Source: Cyclobacteriaceae bacterium (GTDB lineage: Bacteria > Bacteroidota > Bacteroidia > Cytophagales > Cyclobacteriaceae). From it: DNA of 6,135 bases. The notes beneath the pieces are model-generated. The model ran no database searches. It was not told where the DNA came from and saw nothing but the letters and a program-made list of their open reading frames with translations. The stretch is from contig WGED01000620.1 of the NCBI GenBank assembly GCA_015492915.1, forward strand, positions 1 to 6,135. The letters are read 5' to 3'. The position numbers and the translations under genes were made by a program. Below are positions 1-6,135 of the stretch, one piece after another; the first letter of the stretch is position 1, and the number at the start of each line of letters is the position of its first letter.

Positions 1-119
1 ATTATAAGATCCAATATCCCGATCAGAACCTGCGGCGTGCCCGAAACCAGCTCAGGCTCGCGCAGGAGGGGGAAAAGAGGCTCGCCGACATGCGGCGCAT
101 AATCAGCAAATTGTCATGA
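1..119 (+). CDS. 3' end of an unrecognised gene (partial, 38 residues visible)
   Basis: The frame beginning at base 3 is open from the window edge to TGA at 117-119 and gives a 38-residue C-terminus that starts YKIQYPDQN and ends RRIISKLS. It is rich in Arg, Lys, Leu and Ala, with hydrophobic residues spaced three to four apart, so it is probably an amphipathic or coiled-coil helix. I do not recognise the family. The main reason to accept it as a gene is the ATGA overlap with the beta-galactosidase start at 116, a common arrangement for translationally coupled operon partners. The other two frames are less convincing: one stops at 5-7, and the frame from base 1 reaches a stop at 100-102 with a Ser/Gly/Arg-rich, low-quality peptide. 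The product would be the first visible member of the operon. Confidence 0.6.
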   Translation, partial: YKIQYPDQNLRRARNQLRLAQEGEKRLADMRRIISKLS

Positions 120-3100
120 GAAAATACCTGTTTTTCTTTCTCTTTTCTTTGTCAACGCTTGCTCCGGCCCAAACGCCTGATTGGGAAAATCCTGAAATGT
201 TCGACCGCAGCAAGGAAGCGCCGCACGCCACCTTCATGCCTTTTAAAGACGAAACCGTTGCGATGACTAAAGACCGCAGGGCTTCGGTTTATTACAAATC
301 CCTGAGCGGCGCCTGGAAATTCAACTGGGTGCGCAAGCCGTCCGACAGGCCAGCCGGTTTTTTCAGACATGAATTCGATGTTTCTTCATGGGACGACATC
401 CTCGTTCCATCCAACTGGGAGCTTGAAGGATATGGCGTACCCATTTATGTCAATCATCAGTATGAGTTTGCAGACTACCGCACCCCCGTTTCGCCAGAGA
501 TGGAATTTGTCGAAAAGATCTACCCGAAGCATCCCGGCAAGGTGCCGCACGACTATAACCCCGTAGGCTCCTATCGCCGCACGTTCACAATACCCGAAAG
601 CTGGGGAGGCAGGCGTGTGTTCATCGTTTTCGGCGCCGTAAAGTCAGCTATGTACCTGTGGGTCAACGGGAAAGAGGTTGGCTATAGCCAGGGCAGCAAG
701 ACGCCTGCCGAATGGGACATTACCGGTTATCTGCAGCAAGGTGAAAATGTGCTCGCCGTGCAGGTTTACAGGTGGTCCGACGGTTCGTACCTTGAATGTC
801 AGGATTTCTGGCGCATCAGCGGCATTGAGCGCGATGTGTATCTCTATTCTGCCCCGGCGGTGCGCATCAGGGATTTTTTCGTGAAGGGCGATCTGGATGA
901 GAATTATCAGAACGGCATTTTCAGTCTGGAGGTAGAGCTGAAAAATGCGGAAAAGGATCACAGGGCAGAAGAGCATTTTGTTGAATACAAATTGCTGGAT
1001 TCCCATGGGAAAACGGTGATTTCCGGCGGGCAGAAAGTGAAGCCGGGCTGGGAGGGCCTTGCAAGGGTGACGTTCGAAAAAATGGTCGAAAATCCATGGA
1101 AATGGACTGCCGAGACGCCCCACCTTTATACCCTGCTCATTACCCTGAAAGATAAAAACGGCCACCTCAAGGAAGTGACATCCTCAAAGATTGGCTTTCG
1201 CAAGGTGGAGATAAAAAACGGTGTGTTTCTCATAAACGGCCAAAGGGTGCTCATCAAAGGCGTCAACCGCCACGAGCATGATCAGTTCAGGGGGCATGTG
1301 ATAAGTGAGGAGGCGATGATCCGCGAGATAGAGTTGCTGAAGCAGTTCAATTTTAACGCAGTGAGGACCAGCCACTATCCCAATGATGAACGGTTTTATG
1401 ACCTTTGCGATCGATACGGCCTGTATGTGACCGACGAGGCCAACATCGAGTCGCACGGCATGTATTACGGCAAGCACTCGCTCGCCAAAGACCCGCTTTG
1501 GATGGCGGCGCATATTGACCGCAATATACGCATGGTGGAGCGTGACAAAAACCATCCTTCCGTCATCGTGTGGTCGATGGGCAATGAGGCGGGCGACGGC
1601 GTCAATTTCACGGAAGTGTACAAACGCATAAAGCAGCGCGACCCCTCGAGGCCGGTCCACTATGAGCGAGCCATCATGGGCGACAATACGGATATCTTCT
1701 GTCCGCAGTATCCCGGTGTGAAGACGCTGGAGAAATTCGCCTCGAAAAAACAGCCCAAACCCATGATCATTTCCGAATATTCGCATGCCATGGGCAACAG
1801 CAACGGCAACCTGATGGACCTGTGGAGGGTGATCTATGACGAAAGGAATGTTCAATTGCAGGGCGGCTACATCTGGGACTGGATCGATCAGGCGCTTGTA
1901 AAATATGATGAACAGGGCAGAATGTATTGGGCTTACGGAGGTGATTTCGGCCCGGAGGGCACCCCGAGCGACGGCAATTTCCTGTGCAACGGCGTCATTT
2001 CGGCGGATTACACGCCGCACCCTGCCATGTGGGAGATCAAACATGTATATCAGTATGTGTGGTTTGAGGATGAGAACCTTGCCGAAGGAAGGGTAAAAGT
2101 GAAAAATATGCATGATTTTATCGATCTGAACGGGTATGCAATCCTCTGGAGCATAACCGAAAACGGGATGGAGATCGCGCACGGCAGGCTGCCCGAATTA
2201 TCGATCAAACCCCATGAAAATCAGGTAATTAATCTAAACCTTCCGAAAGTGAAACCGAAGTCCGGTGCGGAATATTTCATTGACTTTTCGGTGATTCTCA
2301 GGGAAAATAAGGCTTTCAGGCCGAGAGGTTTTGAGGTGGCGCATGAGCAGTTTGAACTACCCTGGAAAAAGCCTGCTGTGAGAGAAGAAAAACATTTTGC
2401 GGAAGTTAAGATTGACGGCAGTAAAGTGACCGGCGATAATTTTACAGTCACTTTTGATCCTTCAACGGGCCGGTTGGTCTCATGGGAAATCAATGGTTTC
2501 GAACTCATGCAAAAAGGCCTGCGGCTCAACTACTGGCGCCCGCCCAACGACAACGACAAGGGGAGCAACATGATTAAAAGGCTGGGCGTGTGGCGCGAAA
2601 TTTCGCAGAATGCTGCTTTGGATGACATTGAATTTATTCAGACGGCACCTGACAGGGTACAAATTGTAACGAAATTCAATCTGCATCCTGTCAAAGGCGA
2701 ACAGATCATCACCTATCTTGTCCGTGGCGACGGGCACATGGATGTTGAAAATAAGGCGATTTTTCATGAAAAAGGTTTTCCGGACATGCCGCGCTTCGGC
2801 CTGCGCTGGCAACTGCCCGTGAATTTTGATAATTTATCATGGTTTGGCCGGGGGCCACAGGAAAACTACATCGACAGAAACAGCGGTGCTTTCATAGGGC
2901 TGTATCAGGGTAAAGTGGCCGATCAGTATTTTAATTATGTGAGGCCTCAGGAAAACGGTTACAAGACCGATGTGCGATGGTTCGAACTGGTGAACGAGAA
3001 TGGCATCGGTATCAGGGTGAGCAGTGAGGTGCCTTTCGGTTTTTCCGCGTTGCACAATCCCATCGGGGATTTTGACCAGAAAACCCATGAAGATTTGCGC

Positions 3101-3265
3101 CATATCAACGATATTGTGAAAAAGGACGGGGTATTTGTGACGGCAGATTGGAAGATGATGGGTGTGGCAGGAGACAACTCATGGGGCGCCAGGCCATATA
3201 GACAATATTCGATACCTGCGCAGGATTACACTTTTAAATTTTCAATAGAACCTGTCATTAAATAA
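116..3265 (+). CDS. lacZ: Secreted LacZ-type beta-galactosidase (glycoside hydrolase family 2)
   Basis: This enzyme should hydrolyse terminal beta-D-galactose by a retaining mechanism. Residues 1-18 form a Sec signal peptide: basic MRKY, a Phe/Leu-rich core, then APA before Gln19. The mature protein begins with the DWENP motif usual in LacZ proteins. Approximate domains are a jelly-roll sugar-binding domain (45-245), an Ig-like domain (247-360), a TIM barrel (362-650), a second Ig-like domain (660-750) and a C-terminal beta-sandwich (775-1045). By motif alignment with E. coli LacZ (1023 aa), the acid/base is Glu491 in WSMGNEAGDG and the nucleophile is Glu554 in ISEYSHAMGNS. The Mg ligands are Glu445, His447 and Glu491. 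Substrate-site residues are Asn113, Asp222, His386 (NRHEH), His420 (RTSHYP) and Trp1023 (DNSWG). All are present, and no frameshift or truncation is seen. The start overlaps the upstream stop, and the next gene begins 11 bases after the stop. No Shine-Dalgarno is visible. The family is certain. The natural substrate (lactose-like, mucin, plant galactan or glycolipid galactose) is not. Confidence 0.96.
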   Translation: MRKYLFFFLFSLSTLAPAQTPDWENPEMFDRSKEAPHATFMPFKDETVAMTKDRRASVYYKSLSGAWKFNWVRKPSDRPAGFFRHEFDVSSWDDILVPSNWELEGYGVPIYVNHQYEFADYRTPVSPEMEFVEKIYPKHPGKVPHDYNPVGSYRRTFTIPESWGGRRVFIVFGAVKSAMYLWVNGKEVGYSQGSKTPAEWDITGYLQQGENVLAVQVYRWSDGSYLECQDFWRISGIERDVYLYSAPAVRIRDFFVKGDLDENYQNGIFSLEVELKNAEKDHRAEEHFVEYKLLDSHGKTVISGGQKVKPGWEGLARVTFEKMVENPWKWTAETPHLYTLLITLKDKNGHLKEVTSSKIGFRKVEIKNGVFLINGQRVLIKGVNRHEHDQFRGHVISEEAMIREIELLKQFNFNAVRTSHYPNDERFYDLCDRYGLYVTDEANIESHGMYYGKHSLAKDPLWMAAHIDRNIRMVERDKNHPSVIVWSMGNEAGDGVNFTEVYKRIKQRDPSRPVHYERAIMGDNTDIFCPQYPGVKTLEKFASKKQPKPMIISEYSHAMGNSNGNLMDLWRVIYDERNVQLQGGYIWDWIDQALVKYDEQGRMYWAYGGDFGPEGTPSDGNFLCNGVISADYTPHPAMWEIKHVYQYVWFEDENLAEGRVKVKNMHDFIDLNGYAILWSITENGMEIAHGRLPELSIKPHENQVINLNLPKVKPKSGAEYFIDFSVILRENKAFRPRGFEVAHEQFELPWKKPAVREEKHFAEVKIDGSKVTGDNFTVTFDPSTGRLVSWEINGFELMQKGLRLNYWRPPNDNDKGSNMIKRLGVWREISQNAALDDIEFIQTAPDRVQIVTKFNLHPVKGEQIITYLVRGDGHMDVENKAIFHEKGFPDMPRFGLRWQLPVNFDNLSWFGRGPQENYIDRNSGAFIGLYQGKVADQYFNYVRPQENGYKTDVRWFELVNENGIGIRVSSEVPFGFSALHNPIGDFDQKTHEDLRHINDIVKKDGVFVTADWKMMGVAGDNSWGARPYRQYSIPAQDYTFKFSIEPVIK

Positions 3266-3276
3266 ACGATACTGAA

Positions 3277-4608
3277 ATGAACAAAAAACGACGAGAATTT
3301 ATCAAGACCTCTGCTACCGTGGTAGCCGGAACGACAGTTTTTACGCCAAATATTATTTTTGGCAAGGATGATCGTAAAGTGAGGATGGCTTTTGTGGGCG
3401 TCGGGGGGCGCGGGCGGTCACATCTCGGGCTTATTTTGCAGCGCGATGATGTGGAAGTGAAAGCAATCTGCGACATAGACCCTGAAGCGATCAAAAAAGC
3501 TGAAATGATGCTTCAACGCGCTGGTTATAAAGATGTCCCTTCTTATACGGAAAGTGAAACGGCATTCCTGAAAATGTATGAGCGTGGTGATATCGACGGC
3601 GTGATCATCGCAACTCCTTGGGTCTGGCACACCAAAATGGCCATTGCCGCCATGCGCGCAGGCATTTATGCCGGTGTGGAAGTTTCGGCAGCCAACACAC
3701 TCGAGGAGTGCTGGGATTTGGTGAATACCTACGAAGAAACCAAAGTGCCCGTGATGATCATGGAAAACGTGAATTATCGCCGTGATGTCATGGCGATCTT
3801 AAATATGGTGCGCCAGGGATTATTTGGTGAGCTTGTACACATGGAATGCGGATATCAGCACAATCTACGTGGCGTCAAGTTCAATCCCGGTGTGGAATTC
3901 GGCCCGAACGCCAAGGGTGAAGCGCGATGGAGGACTTATCATTCCATCAAGCGGAATGGTGATGTATATCCAACGCATGGTCTCGGGCCTGTTTCATCCA
4001 TGCTTGATATCAATTACGGTAACAGATTTATATATCTCACATCCACAGCTTCGAAGGCAGTAGGATTGCATGATTACATAGTGAAAAAAGCCGGTGAGGA
4101 TCATCCGAATGCTAAAGTTAAATTCAAGCTCGGTGACATCATTACCACTGTCATTAAGACTGCAAATGATGAAACTATTACTGTTCAGCACGACACCAAC
4201 CTGCCGAGACCATATTCGCTGGGATTCAGGGTCCAGGGTACCCAAGGGCTTTGGATGGATGTGAATCATTCCATTTACCTCGAAGGAAAGAGCCCTGCCC
4301 ATCAGTGGGAAGACGCCAAACCGTATCTTGAAAAATATGACCATCCGTTATGGAAAAAATATGGTGCAAGGGCATCAGGAGCAGGTCACGGTGGTATGGA
4401 CTTTTTTGTGGATCATGCTTTTGTAGAATCGATAAAACGCAAAGTGAATACGCCGCTCGATGCGTATGACGCTGCGGCATGGAGTGCGATAGCCCCCTTG
4501 TCGGAAATGTCAATCGCACAAGGCAGCGAGCCGGTGGAGATACCCGATTTCACAAGGGGAATGTGGATGAAGCGAAAGCCAAAATTCGCGTTGAATGATG
4601 AATATTAA
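3277..4608 (+). CDS. Tat-exported GH109-like NAD-dependent glycosidase (probable alpha-N-acetylgalactosaminidase, Gfo/Idh/MocA fold)
   Basis: GH109 enzymes cleave alpha-GalNAc using bound NAD+, which transiently oxidises the sugar at C3. The N-terminus carries a twin-arginine motif (KRREFIK, Arg5-Arg6) and a short hydrophobic stretch (about 12-28), so the protein is probably exported folded with its cofactor. A Rossmann fold follows, with GVGGRG at 41-46. The usual EKP motif of Gfo/Idh/MocA dehydrogenases is replaced by EVSAANT near 135-141, as in GH109. Long segments match my recollection of the Elizabethkingia GalNAcase, including the stretch around ENVNYRRDVMAILNMVR, YPTHG, KVKFKLGDI, GAGHGGMDFF and EIPDFTRG. 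Its functional residues Glu149, Tyr179, Tyr225 and His228 correspond to Glu163, Tyr193, Tyr231 and His234 here. Length (443 aa) is normal. The gene sits 11 bases behind the beta-galactosidase, consistent with co-transcription. Not every GH109 relative has been shown to act on alpha-GalNAc, so the exact sugar is an inference. A plain oxidoreductase is the alternative but less likely. Confidence 0.88.
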   Translation: MNKKRREFIKTSATVVAGTTVFTPNIIFGKDDRKVRMAFVGVGGRGRSHLGLILQRDDVEVKAICDIDPEAIKKAEMMLQRAGYKDVPSYTESETAFLKMYERGDIDGVIIATPWVWHTKMAIAAMRAGIYAGVEVSAANTLEECWDLVNTYEETKVPVMIMENVNYRRDVMAILNMVRQGLFGELVHMECGYQHNLRGVKFNPGVEFGPNAKGEARWRTYHSIKRNGDVYPTHGLGPVSSMLDINYGNRFIYLTSTASKAVGLHDYIVKKAGEDHPNAKVKFKLGDIITTVIKTANDETITVQHDTNLPRPYSLGFRVQGTQGLWMDVNHSIYLEGKSPAHQWEDAKPYLEKYDHPLWKKYGARASGAGHGGMDFFVDHAFVESIKRKVNTPLDAYDAAAWSAIAPLSEMSIAQGSEPVEIPDFTRGMWMKRKPKFALNDEY

Positions 4609-4617
4609 TTAAATTTC

Positions 4618-4652
4618 ATGGGTGCATGGGAATAATGATCTTTTGCACCCGT
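4618..4652 (+). other. Intergenic stem-loop between the GH109-like gene and the membrane protein gene
   Basis: GGGTGCA at 4620-4626 is the exact reverse complement of TGCACCC at 4644-4650. A T-G wobble (4619/4651) and an A-T pair (4618/4652) extend the stem to 9 bp around a 17-base loop. It lies 9 bases after the stop at 4608 and ends 27 bases before the ATG at 4680. No T-run follows the hairpin on either strand, so it does not look like a standard intrinsic terminator. It may protect or separate the 5' part of the transcript, or it may be chance. The pairing is seen directly, but any function is inferred. Confidence 0.4.
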
Positions 4653-4679
4653 CATAAGTAAAAAAATCGTTAAAATCTC

Positions 4680-5783
4680 ATGACTGCTTTACCTACAAAT
4701 AAAACAGGCCGTCTGTTGTCGCTTGATTTTTACAGGGGTCTGACCATGTTTCTGCTTATTGCAGAATTCTCTCAACTTTTTCATTACCTCACCGTCCCGG
4801 AATTGGAAGGAACAATCATCTATGCAATTGGAAAGCAGTTTCATCATGTTAAATGGGTGGGATTGCATTTTTGGGACCTTATCCAGCCATTTTTCATGTT
4901 CATAGTCGGTGTGGCTATGCCCCTCTCTTTTGCAAACAGACGCAGAAAAGGAGCAACTGAGGGAAGCATCCGCAAACATGTGATCAAGCGATCGCTTTTG
5001 TTGTTGTTGCTCGGGTGGGCCTTGTACTGTATTGATCCGGGTAAGATCGTATGGCGCTTTCAGAACGTGCTGGCACAATTAGGAGTCACTTATTTTATAG
5101 CCTGGCTTATTATGAATCGATCAGTGAAATTCCAGATTGTGTTTTCAATATTTTTACTGATCATTACTGAGGCTATTTACCGGTTTTTCCCTTTGGAAGG
5201 TTTCAACCAGCCCTTCGTTGCAGGGCATAATTTCGGTGCATGGTTCAATATTTTGATCTCCGGGCAGGAAGATGGTGGACATTGGGCCATGTTTAATGCA
5301 ATTCCTACTGCTGCCCATACTATCTGGGGTGTGCTAGCCGGTATGTTGCTGATGAGCAATAAGACTGACAAGGAGAAGCTTAAAATCCTTGCCATTGCAG
5401 GTTTGGCAGGGCTTGTATTGGGTTATGGCCTTAGTGGAGTAACTCCGATCATCAAACGTATATCTACGAGCACCTTTGTACTGGCAAGCGGAGGATGGTC
5501 GTTGTTGGCCCTTGCCCTTAGTTATTGGCTCATTGACATGAAAAAATATCAAAAAGGCGTGTTGTTTTTTGCCGTGGTGGGCATGAACCCTCTGTTCATT
5601 TACTTATTTTCCCATGTGGGCGGCGCTAATTTGGTGCGAAAGGTCTTCCTGCCCTTCTCCAACGCCCTCTTCGGCTGGACCGGTGAACTGGGCGCAGCCA
5701 TCGTCCTCAGCACCATCGTATGGTTTGCCCTGTGGTACATCTGCTGGTGGATGTATAAGAAAAGCGTGTTTATCAGGATTTAA
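4680..5783 (+). CDS. Polytopic inner-membrane protein, DUF5009 / heparan-alpha-glucosaminide N-acetyltransferase-like (NagX-like)
   Basis: Members of this family relate to lysosomal HGSNAT, which passes acetyl from cytosolic acetyl-CoA to a terminal glucosamine across the membrane. Bacterial relatives near amino-sugar genes have been proposed as acetyltransferases or as amino-sugar transporters. The N-terminal family motif is LSLDFYRGLTM (13-23). It is followed by H56-x-x-W-x-G-x-x-x-x-D-L-x-x-P and FFMFIVGVAMP (71-81). HGSNAT has its essential histidine at the same place, so His56 is the candidate catalytic residue. About ten membrane segments can be drawn near 16-36, 64-84, 101-118, 128-146, 149-169, 205-226, 233-253, 264-286, 292-313 and 336-359. 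The RRRK at 87-90 fits a cytoplasmic loop, which would put His56 on the outer side. Other family-like stretches are HTIWGVLAG (213-221) and VVGMNPLFIYLF (299-310). No Shine-Dalgarno is seen, only an A-rich leader. Base composition is uneven: about 32% G+C at 5101-5160 and about 65% at 5641-5700. The family is well supported, but acetyltransferase versus transporter is unresolved. Confidence 0.85.
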   Translation: MTALPTNKTGRLLSLDFYRGLTMFLLIAEFSQLFHYLTVPELEGTIIYAIGKQFHHVKWVGLHFWDLIQPFFMFIVGVAMPLSFANRRRKGATEGSIRKHVIKRSLLLLLLGWALYCIDPGKIVWRFQNVLAQLGVTYFIAWLIMNRSVKFQIVFSIFLLIITEAIYRFFPLEGFNQPFVAGHNFGAWFNILISGQEDGGHWAMFNAIPTAAHTIWGVLAGMLLMSNKTDKEKLKILAIAGLAGLVLGYGLSGVTPIIKRISTSTFVLASGGWSLLALALSYWLIDMKKYQKGVLFFAVVGMNPLFIYLFSHVGGANLVRKVFLPFSNALFGWTGELGAAIVLSTIVWFALWYICWWMYKKSVFIRI

Positions 5784-5789
5784 GCTAAC

Positions 5790-5831
5790 AGCTATTTTAG
5801 GGAGGTTTTTTTAAATGTAATTAAAATAGTT
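5790..5831 (+). other. Weak stem-loop just after the membrane protein gene (possible operon 3' end)
   Basis: CTATTTTA at 5792-5799 pairs perfectly with TAAAATAG at 5822-5829. G-T and A-T pairs extend it outwards (5791/5830 and 5790/5831). The loop is 22 bases and contains GGGAGG followed by seven T. The stem is AT-rich, and no T-run follows it. It could mark the 3' end of the transcript after the stop at 5783, but it is not a classical intrinsic terminator. In DNA this AT-rich it may be chance. Confidence 0.25.
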
Positions 5832-5903
5832 ATCCGATCAAAAAGTAGAAATAAATAAGATTTTGCATTTTATAAGGAAAAAATATTGTAATTTCATGAA
5901 AAA

Positions 5904-5924
5904 ATTGTGATTATTGTGATTATT
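5904..5924. repeat. Short tandem repeat, 9-base unit ATTGTGATT
   Basis: ATTGTGATT occurs twice in direct succession (5904-5912 and 5913-5921), followed by a third partial ATT. It lies in the AT-rich spacer about 100 bases upstream of the GTG at 6022. It may be a slippage product. Direct repeats of this size can also be protein-binding sites, but nothing else here supports that. Confidence 0.5.
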
Positions 5925-6021
5925 CATGTTGAGCCTCTTAAACATGTGGCGTTGAATATTAATGTTTTTGCTTAATTTATTTTCCAAGTGATTCAATAAT
6001 CTTGTTTAAAAGTAGAATATA

Positions 6022-6135
6022 GTGAACAAACGGATTGTATTTGTTGATTTAGCGCGAACTTTTGCTATATTTTTAGCTTTGTTCGATCATTCAATGAATG
6101 ATTTTAATATTTGGGCTAATTACGAATTTAGTAAA
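6022..6135 (+). CDS. Start of a probable membrane acyltransferase gene (partial, 38 residues visible, GTG start)
   Basis: From GTG at 6022 the frame is open to the window edge. It encodes a product beginning (V/M)NKRIVFVDLARTFAIFL, followed by ALFDHSMNDFNIW. A basic start, then Asp-Leu-Ala-Arg leading into a hydrophobic helix with a His about 14 residues after the Arg, resembles the first membrane segment of acyltransferase-3 and related YeiB/HGSNAT-type proteins (pattern D-x-x-R-x-x-A-I ... H). An in-frame TAG at 6013-6015 sets the upstream limit, and GTG is the only usual start that keeps the motif; the first in-frame ATG (6094) would cut it off. No Shine-Dalgarno is visible. The gene is about 29% G+C, much lower than the upstream operon. 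It may be a separate transcription unit, since 238 bases of spacer precede it. The coding call is fairly good; the family is tentative because only the first helix is visible. Confidence 0.6.
   Translation, partial: MNKRIVFVDLARTFAIFLALFDHSMNDFNIWANYEFSK

Larger units (their letters stand above)
5784..6021. other. AT-rich intergenic region without recognisable genes
   Basis: This 238-base stretch has stops in all forward frames and no open frame of note. Hand counting gives about 25% G+C over 5821-6060, against about 57% in samples of the beta-galactosidase gene (1261-1320, 1441-1500). It holds a weak stem-loop (5790-5831), a 10-bp palindrome TTTCATGAAA (5892-5901) and a short tandem repeat (5904-5924). 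It should contain the operon's 3' end and the promoter of the gene at 6022. The closest match to the Bacteroidota -7 element TAnnTTTG in a sensible place is TAATCTTG at 5997-6004 (one mismatch), without a well-spaced TTTG upstream, so I do not call a promoter. Confidence 0.7.

Noticed and set aside
60..75. A purine-rich GGAGGGGG stretch that looks like a ribosome binding site
   Set aside because: It is over 40 bases before the ATG at 116 and lies inside the upstream coding frame (residues around AQEGEKR).
791..805. Cys228 in SYLECQD of the beta-galactosidase where E. coli LacZ has Asp
   Set aside because: To my knowledge this is a common variant in Bacteroidota LacZ proteins. The neighbouring Asp222 and Glu227 are kept, so there is no sign of inactivation.
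1184..2182. A 332-codon open frame on the minus strand, with another at 644-1165
   Set aside because: Both lie wholly inside the intact beta-galactosidase gene, which has complete catalytic motifs on the + strand. Their translations show no recognisable domain and have the His/Ile/Val-rich look of antisense to a GC-rich gene.
6048..6081. A perfect Bacteroidota -7 box match TAGCTTTG (6074-6081) that looked like a promoter
   Set aside because: It falls inside the open frame from GTG 6022, where these bases encode part of the conserved hydrophobic helix, and no TTTG lies at the usual distance upstream.
6086..6102. A 17-base palindrome ATCATTCA-A-TGAATGAT that resembled an operator
   Set aside because: It lies within the coding sequence of the partial gene (residues DHSMND), so the simplest reading is coincidence. 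It would only be worth revisiting if the coding call fails.
6094..6135. ATG at 6094 as the start of the last gene (MNDFNIWANYEFSK)
   Set aside because: The same frame continues upstream to GTG 6022 and gains the DLAR-containing membrane helix typical of acyltransferases, so the upstream start is preferred.

Overview
The window looks like chromosomal DNA from a saprophytic or host-associated Bacteroidota (Bacteroidetes), and the carbohydrate-degrading genes fit that. Three things point there: a secreted LacZ-type GH2 beta-galactosidase, a Tat-exported GH109-type glycosidase of the Gfo/Idh/MocA fold, and a DUF5009/HGSNAT-like membrane protein. None of the four visible gene starts has a convincing Shine-Dalgarno sequence, which is also typical of that phylum. 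No SusC/SusD pair, regulator, RNA gene, mobile element or CRISPR array is visible.

Layout, all on the + strand: (1) bases 1-119 are the 3' end of an unrecognised gene, whose TGA overlaps the next ATG (ATGA). (2) 116-3265 encodes a complete, apparently intact secreted beta-galactosidase of 1049 aa. (3) 3277-4608, after an 11-base gap, encodes a Tat-signal GH109-like alpha-N-acetylgalactosaminidase of 443 aa. (4) A 71-base gap with a perfect 7-bp inverted repeat precedes 4680-5783, a 367-aa polytopic membrane protein related to heparan-alpha-glucosaminide N-acetyltransferase. (5) 5784-6021 is a very AT-rich non-coding stretch. (6) From a GTG at 6022 to the window edge runs the start of another gene. 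It is AT-rich, and its N-terminus resembles membrane acyltransferases.

Genes 1 to 4 have the spacing of an operon. The inferred common theme is breakdown of galactose- and amino-sugar-containing glycans in the periplasm or at the cell surface. The GH2 enzyme would remove terminal beta-galactose, and the GH109-like enzyme alpha-N-acetylgalactosamine (or a related sugar) by an NAD-dependent mechanism. The membrane protein would acetylate or transport an amino sugar at the inner membrane. The substrate cannot be fixed from sequence alone. The sharp drop in G+C after 5784 suggests that the last gene is a separate unit, possibly of different origin.
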